Counted from the stretch's first letter, positions 17,996 to 26,255 are shown. The stretch: DNA of 46,769 nt from Frankia sp. QA3 (GCF_000262465.1 NZ_CM001489.1:6196488-6243256), one strand, 5' to 3'. Numbers and translations: made by a program. The notes: generated from the letters alone by a model not told the origin.

Positions 17996-18196
17996 TCAGG
18001 ACGTCGAGTACGGCCCGGGGCGCACTCCGCCCGGGCCGTAGGCGTTGCCGTTCATGCCGGCGCGCGGCTGCTCGGTCATCGCCTGGCTGACCTTCGACGC
18101 GATCGCCTCGGTGAGCCGGATCGCCTGCGTGAGGGACAGGTTCAGCACGATCTCGCTGTCATCGGTCATTGCGAAGCGCACCGACACATCGGCCAT
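17996..18196 (-). CDS. Small conserved-looking 66-aa protein
   Basis: A short gene with a very strong start: GGGAGGAACCACC directly before the ATG at 18196. The protein begins MADVSVRFAMTDDSEIVLNL and continues with an amphipathic helix (LTQAIRLTEAIASKVSQAM), then a short Gly/Pro/Asn-rich tail ending YSTS. There is no TM helix or signal. The beta-strand then helix pattern could be a small dimer or cap protein, but I cannot assign a family. The longer frame to 18472 is rejected because its upstream part is low-complexity and the Shine-Dalgarno fits 18196. It is convergent with the 187-aa hypothetical gene and 375 bp from the O-mannosyltransferase gene. Confidence 0.7.
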   Translation of the reverse strand: MADVSVRFAMTDDSEIVLNLSLTQAIRLTEAIASKVSQAMTEQPRAGMNGNAYGPGGVRPGPYSTS

Positions 18197-18571
18197 GGTG
18201 GTTCCTCCCAGTCTCGGTCCGCCCGACACCCGGCTCCGGTGGTTGGAGGTCGGAGGGAGACCCGCACGGGCGCTGCCTGCCGTACGGACTCGGGGCATGA
18301 CCGCCCCACCATCCCCGATCGGGATCTCACGCCGTACGTGACCCCCCCTGTCATCCCCACCGGTGAAGCTGCTAGCGGTGCGTTGCTCCGACTCTGAGTG
18401 ATCAGTCAACTGCGATGGCCCCCGTACCTGCGTGCCGATCCGGACAGGAGTGTCCGCTTGTGATGATGGCATCGCTTTCGGTGGTCGTGCGGAGGATCGT
18501 GGTGGACCGCGTGAGAGAGCTCACACTGAGCCCACATCGCTGGGTCGGCGCGCCGCCTGTGGTTCCCCGGC
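18197..18571. other. Intergenic region, 375 bp
   Basis: Between the start of the 66-aa gene and the stop of the O-mannosyltransferase gene, both on the minus strand. It holds the left arm and outer part of the O-mannosyltransferase hairpin and presumably the 66-aa gene promoter. I see no further gene; the frames through it are Arg/Ser-rich shadows. Confidence 0.35.
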
Positions 18572-18594
18572 TCAGATCCAGCCGGGGAACCACA
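18558..18594 (-). terminator. Perfect 15-bp hairpin overlapping the O-mannosyltransferase stop codon
   Basis: Arms 18558-18572 and 18580-18594 are perfectly complementary with a 7-nt loop. On the minus strand the first arm encodes the last residues (FPGW region) and the stop codon lies in the loop/second arm, so coding sequence and terminator overlap. There is no U-tract. Confidence 0.7.
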
Positions 18595-20284
18595 TCCTCG
18601 CCCGCCACGAGGAGTAGGGGATCACCTGCGCGGCCAGGATCGGGTAGAAGTACGCGAACAGCAGGACGACGACGATCGTGTAGACCCCGACCGTCAGCGC
18701 GCCGGTCAGCCGGCGGGCGTCGGAGGCCTCCCGCGGGCCGAGCGCGAGCCCCGCCAGCGCCGTGATCCCGAGGACGAGGAACGGCAGGCACGGCAGCGCG
18801 TAGAAGAAGAACATCGTGCGGTTCGGGAACAGCAGCCACGGCAGGAAGGCCGAGCCGAAGCCGACCAGCACCAGGGCGGCCCGCCAGTCCCGCCGCGCCA
18901 CCCACCAGGCGAGCATCCCCAGCAGGCCGGCGGTGCCCACCCACCACACCGCCGGGTTGCCCAGCGCCAGCACCTCCCGCGAGCAGCCGGCCGGATCGTG
19001 GCAGCCGGATGTCCCGTAGGCGGGCGACGAGTAGTAATACGCCACCGGCCGAGCCATCACCAGCCAGCTCATCGGGTGCGAGGCGAAGGCGTGCCCCTGG
19101 TCGAGGCCCTCGTGGAACTTCAGCACCGCCATCTGGTACTTCCACCAGCCGTGCACCGCCGCGCCGAACCCGTCGCCGTAGAAGTGCCGGTAGTAGCCGC
19201 CGTCGGTGATGAACCAGCCCGTCCAGGTGGCCAGGAACGTCACGATCGGGACGACGACGAACGCCGCGGCCCAGGCGGGCAGGTCCCGTCGCAGCGCGCC
19301 CAGCACGGGCTGCCGCGCGCCGCCGGTGCGCCGGGCGCCGATGTCCCAGGCGATCGCGAGCGCCGCGAAGCCGATGATCGTGTACAGCGCGCTCCACTTC
19401 ACGCCCATCGACAGGCCGAGCGCCCCCCCGCAGGCCAGCCGCCACTTGCGCAACCCCAGCCGTGGCCCGTACAGCTCGCGCAGCCGATCCTCCCGGCCCG
19501 CCGCGGCCACCGCCGCGTCCGCGTCCGCGCTGTGCGCGCCGTCCGCGTTCGCGCCCAACGAGCCGCCGCCTGGCGGGGGTGCGGGACCGGGACGCGGGGC
19601 CAGGGCAGCGGTGAGGCGGTCGGCGAGCCGGGCCCGCCCGTCGTCGCGGTCCAGCAGCAGGCATGCCAGCGCCACGACGATGCCGGTCATCAGGAAGATG
19701 TCGAGGATCCCGATCCGGCTCTGCACGAACTCCAGGCCGTCCAGGGCGAGCAGCAGGCCGGCGAAGCAGCCCAGCAGGGTCGAGCGGAACATCCGCCGGG
19801 CGGCGCGGGCGAGGACTAGCACGGCCAGCGTGCCGAACAACGCCGAGGAGAACCGCCAGCCGAGCTCGGGGTCGCCGTGCGGAGCGCCCGCACAGTTCGT
19901 GTACCCGAACAGGCCCTCGGAGGCGGCCATCAGCCACTTTCCGAACGGCGGATGAACGACGTACGCCGGGCCGGAACAGGTCGTCGAGTTGATCTCGTAG
20001 CCGGCGGTGAGCAGGCCCCAGGCGTCCTTGGTGTAGTAGACCTCGTCGAAGTACACCCCGCGCGGCTGGGTGAGGTTCCAGAAGCGCAGCAGCCCGGCCA
20101 CGACAGCGACCGACAGGGTCGCCAGCCAGCCGGCCAGCGGCGAGCCCGGCATCGGCGGGCACAGCCGCTCGCGCAGGGCCTGGGACCGTGACCGCTGCGG
20201 TCCGAGCGGGTCCGGACCGGTCACCCGCGGCGTGTCGCCCCCTCCACTCGCACTCAAGGGCACGTGGGCCGTCGTCGCCGTCAC
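18572..20284 (-). CDS. pmt: Protein O-mannosyltransferase (Pmt, GT39)
   Basis: A 570-residue polytopic enzyme that transfers mannose from polyprenyl-phosphate-mannose to secreted proteins during export. The catalytic Asp-Glu pair is in GVYFDEVYYTKDAW after TM1. Other GT39 features are VVHPPFGKWL, FVQSRIGILDIFLM, LSMGVKWSALYT and SHPMSWLVMARPVAYYYSS. About ten hydrophobic helices are visible, and the protein ends SWRARMWFPGWI. A hydrophilic Pro/Ala/Asp-rich insertion (about residues 220-275) separates two TM groups. I chose GTG 20284 (MTATTAHVPL); the frame runs on to 20476 but that part overlaps the divergent rsmI. The divergent rsmI/pmt pair is a conserved actinobacterial arrangement. The two starts are 40 bp apart, so their promoters must overlap. 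Confidence 0.9.
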   Translation of the reverse strand: MTATTAHVPLSASGGGDTPRVTGPDPLGPQRSRSQALRERLCPPMPGSPLAGWLATLSVAVVAGLLRFWNLTQPRGVYFDEVYYTKDAWGLLTAGYEINSTTCSGPAYVVHPPFGKWLMAASEGLFGYTNCAGAPHGDPELGWRFSSALFGTLAVLVLARAARRMFRSTLLGCFAGLLLALDGLEFVQSRIGILDIFLMTGIVVALACLLLDRDDGRARLADRLTAALAPRPGPAPPPGGGSLGANADGAHSADADAAVAAAGREDRLRELYGPRLGLRKWRLACGGALGLSMGVKWSALYTIIGFAALAIAWDIGARRTGGARQPVLGALRRDLPAWAAAFVVVPIVTFLATWTGWFITDGGYYRHFYGDGFGAAVHGWWKYQMAVLKFHEGLDQGHAFASHPMSWLVMARPVAYYYSSPAYGTSGCHDPAGCSREVLALGNPAVWWVGTAGLLGMLAWWVARRDWRAALVLVGFGSAFLPWLLFPNRTMFFFYALPCLPFLVLGITALAGLALGPREASDARRLTGALTVGVYTIVVVLLFAYFYPILAAQVIPYSSWRARMWFPGWI

Positions 20285-20324
20285 ACCGATCAGGGTAGGT
20301 CCTGACTCCTGACAGACTGGGCAG

Positions 20325-21360
20325 GTGTCCGGGACCCTGGTGCTGTGCGGCGCTCCGATCGGTGATGTCCGGGACGCGAGCCCACGCCTCGGTGAGATCC
20401 TCGCCTCGGCGGATGTGGTCGCGGCCGAGGACACCCGACGGGTGCTCCGGCTGGCGCACGCGCTCGGCGTCACCATCTCGGGACGGATCGTGTCCTGCTA
20501 CGACGCGGTGGAGGGCGCCCGCGCCGCGCTCCTGACCGACTACCTGCGCCAGGGGGCCACGGTCGCCCTGGTCACCGACGCCGGGATGCCGGCGGTGTCC
20601 GACCCCGGTTTCCGCGTGGTCGCCGCGGCCGCCGCCGCCGGCATGGCCGTCACCGTGGTGCCCGGCCCGTCCGCGGTGACCGCCGCACTGGCCGTCAGTG
20701 GCCTGCCCACCGACCGTTGGACCTTCGATGGCTTCCTGCCGCGCAAGGGCGCCGACCGGCGCGCCCGGCTGCGCGAACTCGGCGGCGAGACCCGCACGAT
20801 GGTGTTCCTCGAGTCCCCGCACCGGCTCGCGGCGGGCCTTGGCGACCTGATCGCCGCCTTCGGCGCCGACCGCGCCGCGGTGCTGTGCCGGGAGCTGACC
20901 AAGACCTTCGAGGAGATCGTCCGCGGCGACCTCGCGGCCCTGCTCGCCTGGGCCACCGACGGCCGGGTGATCCGCGGGGAGTTCACCCTGGTGGTCGCCG
21001 GCGGCGCCGGGCGCCGGCCGGTCACGGTCGACTTCGGCCCCGCCGCCCGCGATGCCGCCGCCCGCGATGCCGCCGCCCCTGATGTCGCACGCCCCCCCAC
21101 CCGCCGACGCGGGTGCCGTTTCCGGTGCCGCGGGCGGCGACACGGTGGACGCCCGGGTGCTGGCCGCCGACGTCGCCCGCCGCACGGCGTCCGGGATGAC
21201 GCCCAAGGAGGCACGTCGGGCGGTCGCCGCCGATCACGGCGTCTCCCGCAACGAGGTCTACGCCGCCGAAGTCGCTGCGCGTCCCGCCCGCCCCGCTCCG
21301 TCCGCCCGCCCCGCCCCGTCCGGCGGCCCCGAGCCGGGCGCTGGTCCACCCGGGCCCTGA
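20325..21360 (+). CDS. rsmI: 16S rRNA 2'-O-ribose C1402 methyltransferase RsmI, with apparent frameshift
   Basis: The SAM-dependent tetrapyrrole-methylase fold is complete in frame from GTG 20325: GTLVLCGAPIGDVRDASPR, VVAAEDTRRVLRL, VALVTDAGMPAVSDPGFRVV, VVPGPSAVTAALAVSGLPTD, FDGFLPRKGADR, VFLESPHRLAAGL, ELTKTFEEIVRGDL and GEFTLVVAG. After about 21040 this frame becomes Arg-rich and runs to 21545, antisense into the next gene. The expected C-terminal RsmI helical domain (VDARVLAADVARRTASGMTP, KEARRAVAADHGVSRNEVYA) is intact one frame over and stops at 21360. The shift probably lies at the C7 run 21092-21098, or in the three 15-bp repeats just before it. It could be sequencing error, a real mutation or a recoding site. 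Confidence 0.85.
21045..21089 (+). repeat. Three 15-bp tandem repeats preceding the rsmI frame shift
   Basis: A GCCGCCGCCCGCGAT-type 15-mer occurs three times, the third ending CCTGAT, a few bases before the C7 run. It sits in the linker between the rsmI catalytic domain and its C-terminal domain. Such tracts slip easily and may have driven the frame change. Confidence 0.6.
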
Positions 21361-21378
21361 ACTCCCCCTGGGCGCGGT

Positions 21379-21933
21379 TCAGCAGCTTCGCTGGAGCAGC
21401 AGGGCCTTGCCCATCGCCGCCCACTCGTAGGCGATCATGTACGGCCACAGATGGCGGGGCGGAGCCACGCCGATCATCCGGGCCTCGCCGGGGTAGCAGC
21501 GGCCCAGCCGCAGCCGGGCCCGGGTGCTCTGCGACGTCGAAGTGATCACGATGAGGGAGTGCCACCCGCGCCGGGCCGCCGCGGCACCCACCCAGCGGGA
21601 CTCGCCCTGGGTCGTCAGCGGGCTGGGCGCGAAGCAGATCACCTCCACACCGGGGATGGTGTCGGGGCACGGATCGGTGGCGGTCGGCGTCGAGATGGCG
21701 AGGACCGGGGCGTAACCGGCCCGGGCGAGGGCGACCGCCCGTTCGAGCCGTCCGGGACTGCCCGCGAACATGACGATCGCGTCGACCGGCGCCGGCGGGT
21801 CCCGATGGGGGAAGACGAACAGCCGCGCGGTGGCCGCCGTGAATGCGATCGCCAGGGTGCCGATCATGGCGATGGCGATGGCCCGGCGGCGCGACGGGCC
21901 GGCCGGTGCGTGATCGAGCGGAGCCGCCGCCAT
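21379..21933 (-). CDS. YdcF/DUF218-family membrane protein
   Basis: A 184-residue protein with one N-terminal TM helix (AIAIAMIGTLAIAFTAATA) followed by a DUF218 (YdcF/SanA/ElyC) alpha/beta domain facing outward. Visible parts: DAIVMFAGSPGRLERAVALA, the Ser/Thr-rich VITSTSQSTRARL that corresponds to the VTSxxHxxRA motif, and a C-terminal RHLWPYMIAYEWAAMGKALL. The His of the usual motif is replaced (TSTSQSTRAR). Family members affect envelope carrier-lipid or cell-wall metabolism, but the reaction is not settled. ATG 21933 has GGGAGGG very close upstream; the frame opens at 22002. It is convergent with rsmI across a gap of only 18 bp. Confidence 0.75.
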   Translation of the reverse strand: MAAAPLDHAPAGPSRRRAIAIAMIGTLAIAFTAATARLFVFPHRDPPAPVDAIVMFAGSPGRLERAVALARAGYAPVLAISTPTATDPCPDTIPGVEVICFAPSPLTTQGESRWVGAAAARRGWHSLIVITSTSQSTRARLRLGRCYPGEARMIGVAPPRHLWPYMIAYEWAAMGKALLLQRSC

Positions 21934-22133
21934 AGCCCTCCCTTCGTGGGCGGGGCGGCGCCACCGTGGCCGTCGTTCCACCGCGTGACCCGAGCCAATC
22001 ACGGCTCACCCGGTCCGGGTGGGCCCACCCGCCGCAACCCGCCGCCCCGGACAACACCGGGAGGCGGCGGCGGCGGATTCTGCCGGCGGGCGGCCCGCTC
22101 GCGTCCAGGTGGTCCGCTGCCGTCCGGGGGCCC

Positions 22134-23258
22134 CTACGTGGACGGGGACGTGGAGGTCGGCCGGGCGGTCGGGGGCGCCGGGGCCGGCCGGCTGGTGATC
22201 AGGCGCGGATGTGCGAACGTGGCCCGGGCGGCCTCCCGGGGCCACACCGTGCGCGACGCCCCGTCCTGCCACTGCACGATCGGGATCTGGTGGCCGACCT
22301 GCAGCCCGGTCGCCTCGTCCAGCCGGAACCGGCCGAGCAGCGTCGTCGTGTCGATGCCGCGGGCGGCGGCGAGCACCGAGGCGTCCTGCACGCCCCCGCA
22401 GAACCGGATCGCCCGGCCCAGGATCAGGCCGGTGACGTAGGCCCAGGCGGCCGTCTCCGTCGGCGCGACGCCGTGCAGGGCGGTGAAGTCGGCGGTGAAC
22501 TCGCGCGCGGTCGGCCCGGTGGCGGTCGCCTGGGTGCTTTCCGGCATCCAGCTGCCCGGGGCGAGCAGCCGCTCGCGCAGGTCACCGAGGCTGGCGGTGG
22601 CCTGCGCGCTGACGGCGGTGGAGAACGCCGCCGCCCGCCACGGCCGGCGCAGCAGGATGTTCGCCGCCGCCAGCTCGTCGTCGGGGCTCGCGTGCACGAT
22701 GAGGACGTCGCCCGGGGGCAGCCGGGGCGCGGCGAGGGTGGCCTTCCCCGGCGCGAACACGTGCGAGGCGACCTCGAACGCCTGGGCCGTGGCGGCGGCC
22801 CTGGCCACCGAGGTGATCTCGACTGCGGTGTCGCCCGAGGCGAGCAGGACGACCTTGCGGGCCCGCCGATCCGCCGCCCGCACCGCCGCCAGGACCCCCC
22901 GCGGCCAGGTCGAGGTGGCCGCGGCGATGTTGACGACGTTGGGGAACGCCTGCCGGACGAACCTGGTCGACGGCGCCCCGGTGTTGAACACCACGCGGTC
23001 CGTCGCCGCGCAGGCCGCCAGGGCTGCCCGGTGGCCGTAGGGCCCGAGCAGGGCGTCCGGGCGGGCGGCGACGGCGGCGCGCATCGCGGCCGCCGGGTCG
23101 GGGTAGGCGTCGTACGCGGTCAGGCTCACCTCGTCCCAGGGAGCGGGGAGCCGCTCGTCGCGCGCCCACAGGGTGACGCCGCGCAGACCGGCCAGGCCCT
23201 GGGCGGCGTCCGGACCGGTCAGCGGGGTGACGAGGGCCACGGTCAACGGCGTCGTCAT
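22134..23258 (-). CDS. Periplasmic-binding-protein-fold (type 1, Leu/Ile/Val or amide type) protein without signal peptide
   Basis: A 374-residue protein with a receptor family ligand-binding fold: TVALVTPLTGPDAAQGLAGL at the very N-terminus, then DPAAAMRAAVAARPDALLGP, ATDRVVFNTGAPSTRFVR, KVVLLASGDTAVEITSVARA, and FTADFTALHGVAPTETAAWA with a following hinge helix. These proteins bind amino acids or amides for ABC import. Here the fold starts within ten residues of the ATG, with no signal peptide, lipobox or TM helix, and no ABC permease or ATPase gene is near. It may be a cytoplasmic sensor. ATG 23258 has GAGGA 9 nt upstream. A Pro/Thr-rich tail ends the protein. It is divergent from tatD. 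Confidence 0.8.
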   Translation of the reverse strand: MTTPLTVALVTPLTGPDAAQGLAGLRGVTLWARDERLPAPWDEVSLTAYDAYPDPAAAMRAAVAARPDALLGPYGHRAALAACAATDRVVFNTGAPSTRFVRQAFPNVVNIAAATSTWPRGVLAAVRAADRRARKVVLLASGDTAVEITSVARAAATAQAFEVASHVFAPGKATLAAPRLPPGDVLIVHASPDDELAAANILLRRPWRAAAFSTAVSAQATASLGDLRERLLAPGSWMPESTQATATGPTAREFTADFTALHGVAPTETAAWAYVTGLILGRAIRFCGGVQDASVLAAARGIDTTTLLGRFRLDEATGLQVGHQIPIVQWQDGASRTVWPREAARATFAHPRLITSRPAPAPPTARPTSTSPST

Positions 23259-23372
23259 CGGCAGGAATCCTCGCAGTCGCTCACGAGATAAGCGTCCCAT
23301 GCTGGATAGGCGCATTCCTCGGCGCGCCCGGTCGCGGCCGTAGACTTCACCGGACGCGGAAGGACGGGTGAG

Positions 23373-24197
23373 GTGGCGCGAAACTCTGGCCGAACAGGTG
23401 AACCACCGCCGCCGCCCGATCCCCTGCCGGTGGCCGTCGTCGACAGCCACTGCCACCTCGACCTCATGGACACCGAGGTGGACGCCGCGATCGCGGCCGC
23501 CGTCGCCGTCGGCGTCACCCGGGCGGTGACCGTCGGGGTGGACCTGCCGACGAGCCGGTGGCAGGCCGACGTCGCCGACGCCCATCCGGAGCTCTACGCG
23601 GCCGTGGCCATCCACCCGAACGAAGCGGCCCACGGCGTGAGCGAGGAGACGTTCGCCGCTGTCGCCGAGCTTGCCCGCCGGGACAAGGTCCGGGCCGTCG
23701 GCGAGACCGGGCTGGACTACTTCCGCACCCCGCCCGAGGCGCACGCCGCCCAGCAGGAGAGCTTCCGGCGGCACATCGCGATCGCCAAGGAGACCGGCCG
23801 CGCCCTGATGATCCACGACCGGGAGGCGCACGAGGACACGCTGCGCATCCTCGCCGAGGAGGGCGCGCCGCAGACGGTCATCTTCCACGCCTTCTCCGGC
23901 GACGCCGCGATGGCGAAGGTCTGCGCCGACGCCGGCTACGTGATGTCCTTCGCCGGCAACGTGACCTTCAAGAACGCGGCGAACCTGCGCGAGGCGGCCG
24001 CCGTCGCCCCGGCCGAGCTGCTGCTCGTCGAGACCGACGCGCCGTTTCTCACCCCGGCGCCCTGGCGTGGCCGGCCCGGCGGCCCCTACCTGATCCCGTT
24101 GACACTGCGGGTGCTCGCCGAGACCCGCGGCGTGGGTGTCGCCGAGCTCGGTGCGTCGATCGCCGCCAACGCCGAGCGGGTGTTCGGGCCCTGGTAG
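23373..24197 (+). CDS. tatD: TatD-family metal-dependent hydrolase
   Basis: A 274-residue TIM-barrel DNase or exonuclease of the amidohydrolase superfamily. Metal ligands are visible in order: His-x-His in VVDSHCHLD, Glu in VGETGLDYF, His in LMIHDREAHEDT, His in IFHAFSGD, and Asp in VETDAPFLTP. The C-terminus, ETRGVGVAELGASIAANAER, is typical. GTG 23373 sits after AAGGACGGGTGAG. A Pro-rich stretch of about 20 residues precedes the barrel. The stop overlaps the probable start of rsmA, so the pair is translationally coupled; tatD-rsmA is a conserved actinobacterial order. Confidence 0.93.
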   Translation: MARNSGRTGEPPPPPDPLPVAVVDSHCHLDLMDTEVDAAIAAAVAVGVTRAVTVGVDLPTSRWQADVADAHPELYAAVAIHPNEAAHGVSEETFAAVAELARRDKVRAVGETGLDYFRTPPEAHAAQQESFRRHIAIAKETGRALMIHDREAHEDTLRILAEEGAPQTVIFHAFSGDAAMAKVCADAGYVMSFAGNVTFKNAANLREAAAVAPAELLLVETDAPFLTPAPWRGRPGGPYLIPLTLRVLAETRGVGVAELGASIAANAERVFGPW

Positions 24198-25117
24198 ACA
24201 CCGACGCGCTGCTCGCGCCGGCCGAGCTGCGGGCGCTGGCGCACGCGCTGGACCTGCGCCCGACGAAGCGCCGCGGGCAGAACTTCCTCGTCGACGCGAA
24301 CACCGTGCGCCGCCTGGTGCGCCTGGCCGACGTCGGTCCGCGCGACTCGGTCCTGGAGATCGGCCCGGGTCTCGGCTCGATGACCCTGGGGCTGCTCGGC
24401 GCCGCCGGTGCCGTGGTCGCCGTCGAGGTGGACCCGCCGCTGGCCGCCGCCCTGCCGGTGACCGTGGCCGCCCGGCTGCCCGCCGAGGCCGCGGCGCGGC
24501 TGCACGTGGTGCTCGCCGACGGGCTGCGGCTGGGACCGGCCGACCTGCCCGCGGGCGTGCCCGCCCCGGACGTGCTCGCCGCGAACCTGCCCTACAACAT
24601 CGCGGTGCCGCTGCTGCTGGGCGTGCTCGAACGGCTGCCGTCGCTGCGCCGCGGCCTGGTGATGGTGCAGGCGGAGGTCGCCGCCCGGCTGACGGCGCCG
24701 CCCGGCAGCCGGGTGTACGGCGCGCCCAGCGTGAAGCTGGCCTGGTACGCGCACAGCCGGCCGGCGGGCGGCGTGCCCCGCCCGGTCTTCTGGCCGCAGC
24801 CGAACGTCGACTCCGGGCTGGTCGCCTTCACCCGCCGGACCCCGCCGGGGCCGGCGGAACTGCGCGCCGAGGTGTTCGCCGCCGTCGACGCCGCGTTCGC
24901 CCAGCGCCGCAAGACGCTGCGCACGGCCCTGGCCCCCTGGGCCGGCTCGCGCGCGGCCGCGTCGGCCCTGGCGGAGGCGGCCGGGGTGGATCCCGGCGCC
25001 CGCGGCGAGACCCTCGACGTCGAGGCCTTCTGCCGCCTCGCCGCCGCCCGCGCGTCCGCCGAGTCCGGCCCGCTCGCCGAGCCCGGCCCGTCTGCCGAGC
25101 CCGGCCCGCTCGACTGA
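24191..25117 (+). CDS. rsmA: 16S rRNA dimethyladenosine transferase RsmA/KsgA; no canonical start
   Basis: About 308 residues. It dimethylates A1518 and A1519 of 16S rRNA late in small-subunit assembly. Motifs: PTKRRGQNFLVDANTVRRLV, SAM-binding VLEIGPGLGSMTLGLL and VVAVEVDPPLA, catalytic ANLPYNIAVPLLL, then VMVQAEVAARL, SGLVAFTRR and FAQRRKTLRTAL. In this frame no ATG, GTG or TTG exists between the tatD interior and residue 38, which is already past QNFL. The homologous start region (VDTDALLAPAELRALAHALD) begins at a CTG at 24191-24193 that overlaps the tatD stop (ctggTAG). Reinitiation on CTG after tatD termination is the simplest reading. A Ser/Gly/Pro repeat tail (AEPGP) closes it. Confidence 0.85.
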   Translation: MVDTDALLAPAELRALAHALDLRPTKRRGQNFLVDANTVRRLVRLADVGPRDSVLEIGPGLGSMTLGLLGAAGAVVAVEVDPPLAAALPVTVAARLPAEAAARLHVVLADGLRLGPADLPAGVPAPDVLAANLPYNIAVPLLLGVLERLPSLRRGLVMVQAEVAARLTAPPGSRVYGAPSVKLAWYAHSRPAGGVPRPVFWPQPNVDSGLVAFTRRTPPGPAELRAEVFAAVDAAFAQRRKTLRTALAPWAGSRAAASALAEAAGVDPGARGETLDVEAFCRLAAARASAESGPLAEPGPSAEPGPLD

Positions 25118-25152
25118 CGAGGCCGCGCCGTCGGGACCGCGCCGGGCTTTCT

Positions 25153-25197
25153 GCTGATCCGGAGGGTTCCACGCCCGATTCATCCCTCTGGACAAGC
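25153..25197 (-). repeat. Conserved-loop hairpin element, copy 4 (3' of trpS)
   Basis: Arms GCTGATCCGGAGGG (25153-25166) and CCCTCTGGACAAGC (25184-25197) pair with two mismatches and one G-U. On the minus strand the 17-nt loop reads ATGAATCGGGCGTGGAA. It starts 32 nt after the trpS stop on the same strand and 35 nt after the rsmA stop on the other. It also marks one end of the segment I infer to be inverted. Confidence 0.8.
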
Positions 25198-25229
25198 GGT
25201 CGGACACCCTGACAGCGGCAGGGGGGCGG

Positions 25230-26255
25230 TCAGAGGGGGGAGATGCCGACGGCGCGGCGGACGCCTTCGAGGACGGGGCGGGCGCGGTCGCGGGCCTGTT
25301 CGGCGCCGGCGTCGAGGATCGCGTCGAGCTCGCTGCCGGGGGCGACGAGCGCCTCGTACTGCTCGCGCAGCGGCGACAGCCAGGCGTTGACGGTCTCGAA
25401 CAGGGCGTTCTTCAGCTCGCCCCAGCCGGTGCCGCCCTGTTCCAGGCGGGTCCGCATCTCCTTGACCGCCTCGGGAGTGGCGAAGTTCTCATACAGCGCG
25501 AAGGCCGCCGAGGCGTCCGGGTCCTTCGGCTGCTCCACCGGTGTGCTGTCGCTCACGATGCCGCGGATGAGCTTCCGCAGCTGCTTCTCCGGGGCGAACA
25601 GGGGAATCGTGTTCTTGTAGGACTTGCTCATCTTGCGGCCGTCGGTCCCGGGCAGTGCCCGCGCCGAGATGCCGGCCGGGTAGATCCCTTCCGGAATCTT
25701 CAGGCTGAACACGTCGCCGAAGAGATGGTTGAACGAGCCGGCGATGTCGGCGGCGTATTCAACGTGCTGCGACTGGTCCTGCCCGACGGGCACGACGTCG
25801 GTGTTCATGATGAGAATGTCGACGGCCATCAGGATCGGGTAGTTGAACAGACCCATGTTGATCCCGGCGTCCAGATCCGCCACGCCGGACTCGGCGTTGC
25901 GGTCGCGGGCGGCCTTGTAGGCGTGCGCCCGGTTCATCAGGCCCTTGCCGGTGACGCAGGACAGCACCCAGGACAGCTCGAAGATCTCGGGAACGTCGGA
26001 CTGGCGGTAGAAGATCGTGCGCGCCGGGTCGAGGCCGAGCGTGATCCAGGTGGCCGCCACCGACCGGGTGTAGCTCGCCAGCTCCCTGCGGTCGCGGATC
26101 GACGTCAGGGCATGGTAGTCGGCGATGAAGTAGATCGACTCGTAGGTCGAGGTGAGCTCCAGCGAGGGCCGGATCGCTCCGATGTAGTTCCCGAGATGCG
26201 GCTCGCCCGTCGGCTTGATGCCGGTCAGCGAGACCTTCGGCTGTTGCGCTGCCAT
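25230..26255 (-). CDS. trpS: Tryptophanyl-tRNA synthetase
   Basis: A 341-residue class I aminoacyl-tRNA synthetase that charges tRNA-Trp. The HIGH-type element is PTGEPHLGNYIGA, and the KMSKS loop is exact in GTDGRKMSKSYKNTIPLF. Other TrpRS features are IADYHALTSIRDR, TIFYRQSDVPEIFELSWVLS, NYPILMAVDILIMNTDVVPV and GQDQSQHVEYAADIAGSFN. The length is normal. ATG 26255 lacks a strong Shine-Dalgarno. It is downstream of prs on the same strand, separated by a hairpin (26317-26339), and convergent with rsmA. trpS is not part of the usual glmU-prs block, so it looks like an insertion into this neighbourhood. Confidence 0.97.
   Translation of the reverse strand: MAAQQPKVSLTGIKPTGEPHLGNYIGAIRPSLELTSTYESIYFIADYHALTSIRDRRELASYTRSVAATWITLGLDPARTIFYRQSDVPEIFELSWVLSCVTGKGLMNRAHAYKAARDRNAESGVADLDAGINMGLFNYPILMAVDILIMNTDVVPVGQDQSQHVEYAADIAGSFNHLFGDVFSLKIPEGIYPAGISARALPGTDGRKMSKSYKNTIPLFAPEKQLRKLIRGIVSDSTPVEQPKDPDASAAFALYENFATPEAVKEMRTRLEQGGTGWGELKNALFETVNAWLSPLREQYEALVAPGSELDAILDAGAEQARDRARPVLEGVRRAVGISPL

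Noticed and set aside
18402..21206. A 934-residue minus-strand frame covering the O-mannosyltransferase and rsmI
   Set aside because: It is a different frame from the real O-mannosyltransferase, is antisense to rsmI, and is Arg-rich throughout.
21100..21545. In-frame rsmI tail extending to 21545
   Set aside because: It is Arg-rich and antisense to the YdcF-like gene, while the true C-terminal domain is found in the neighbouring frame.
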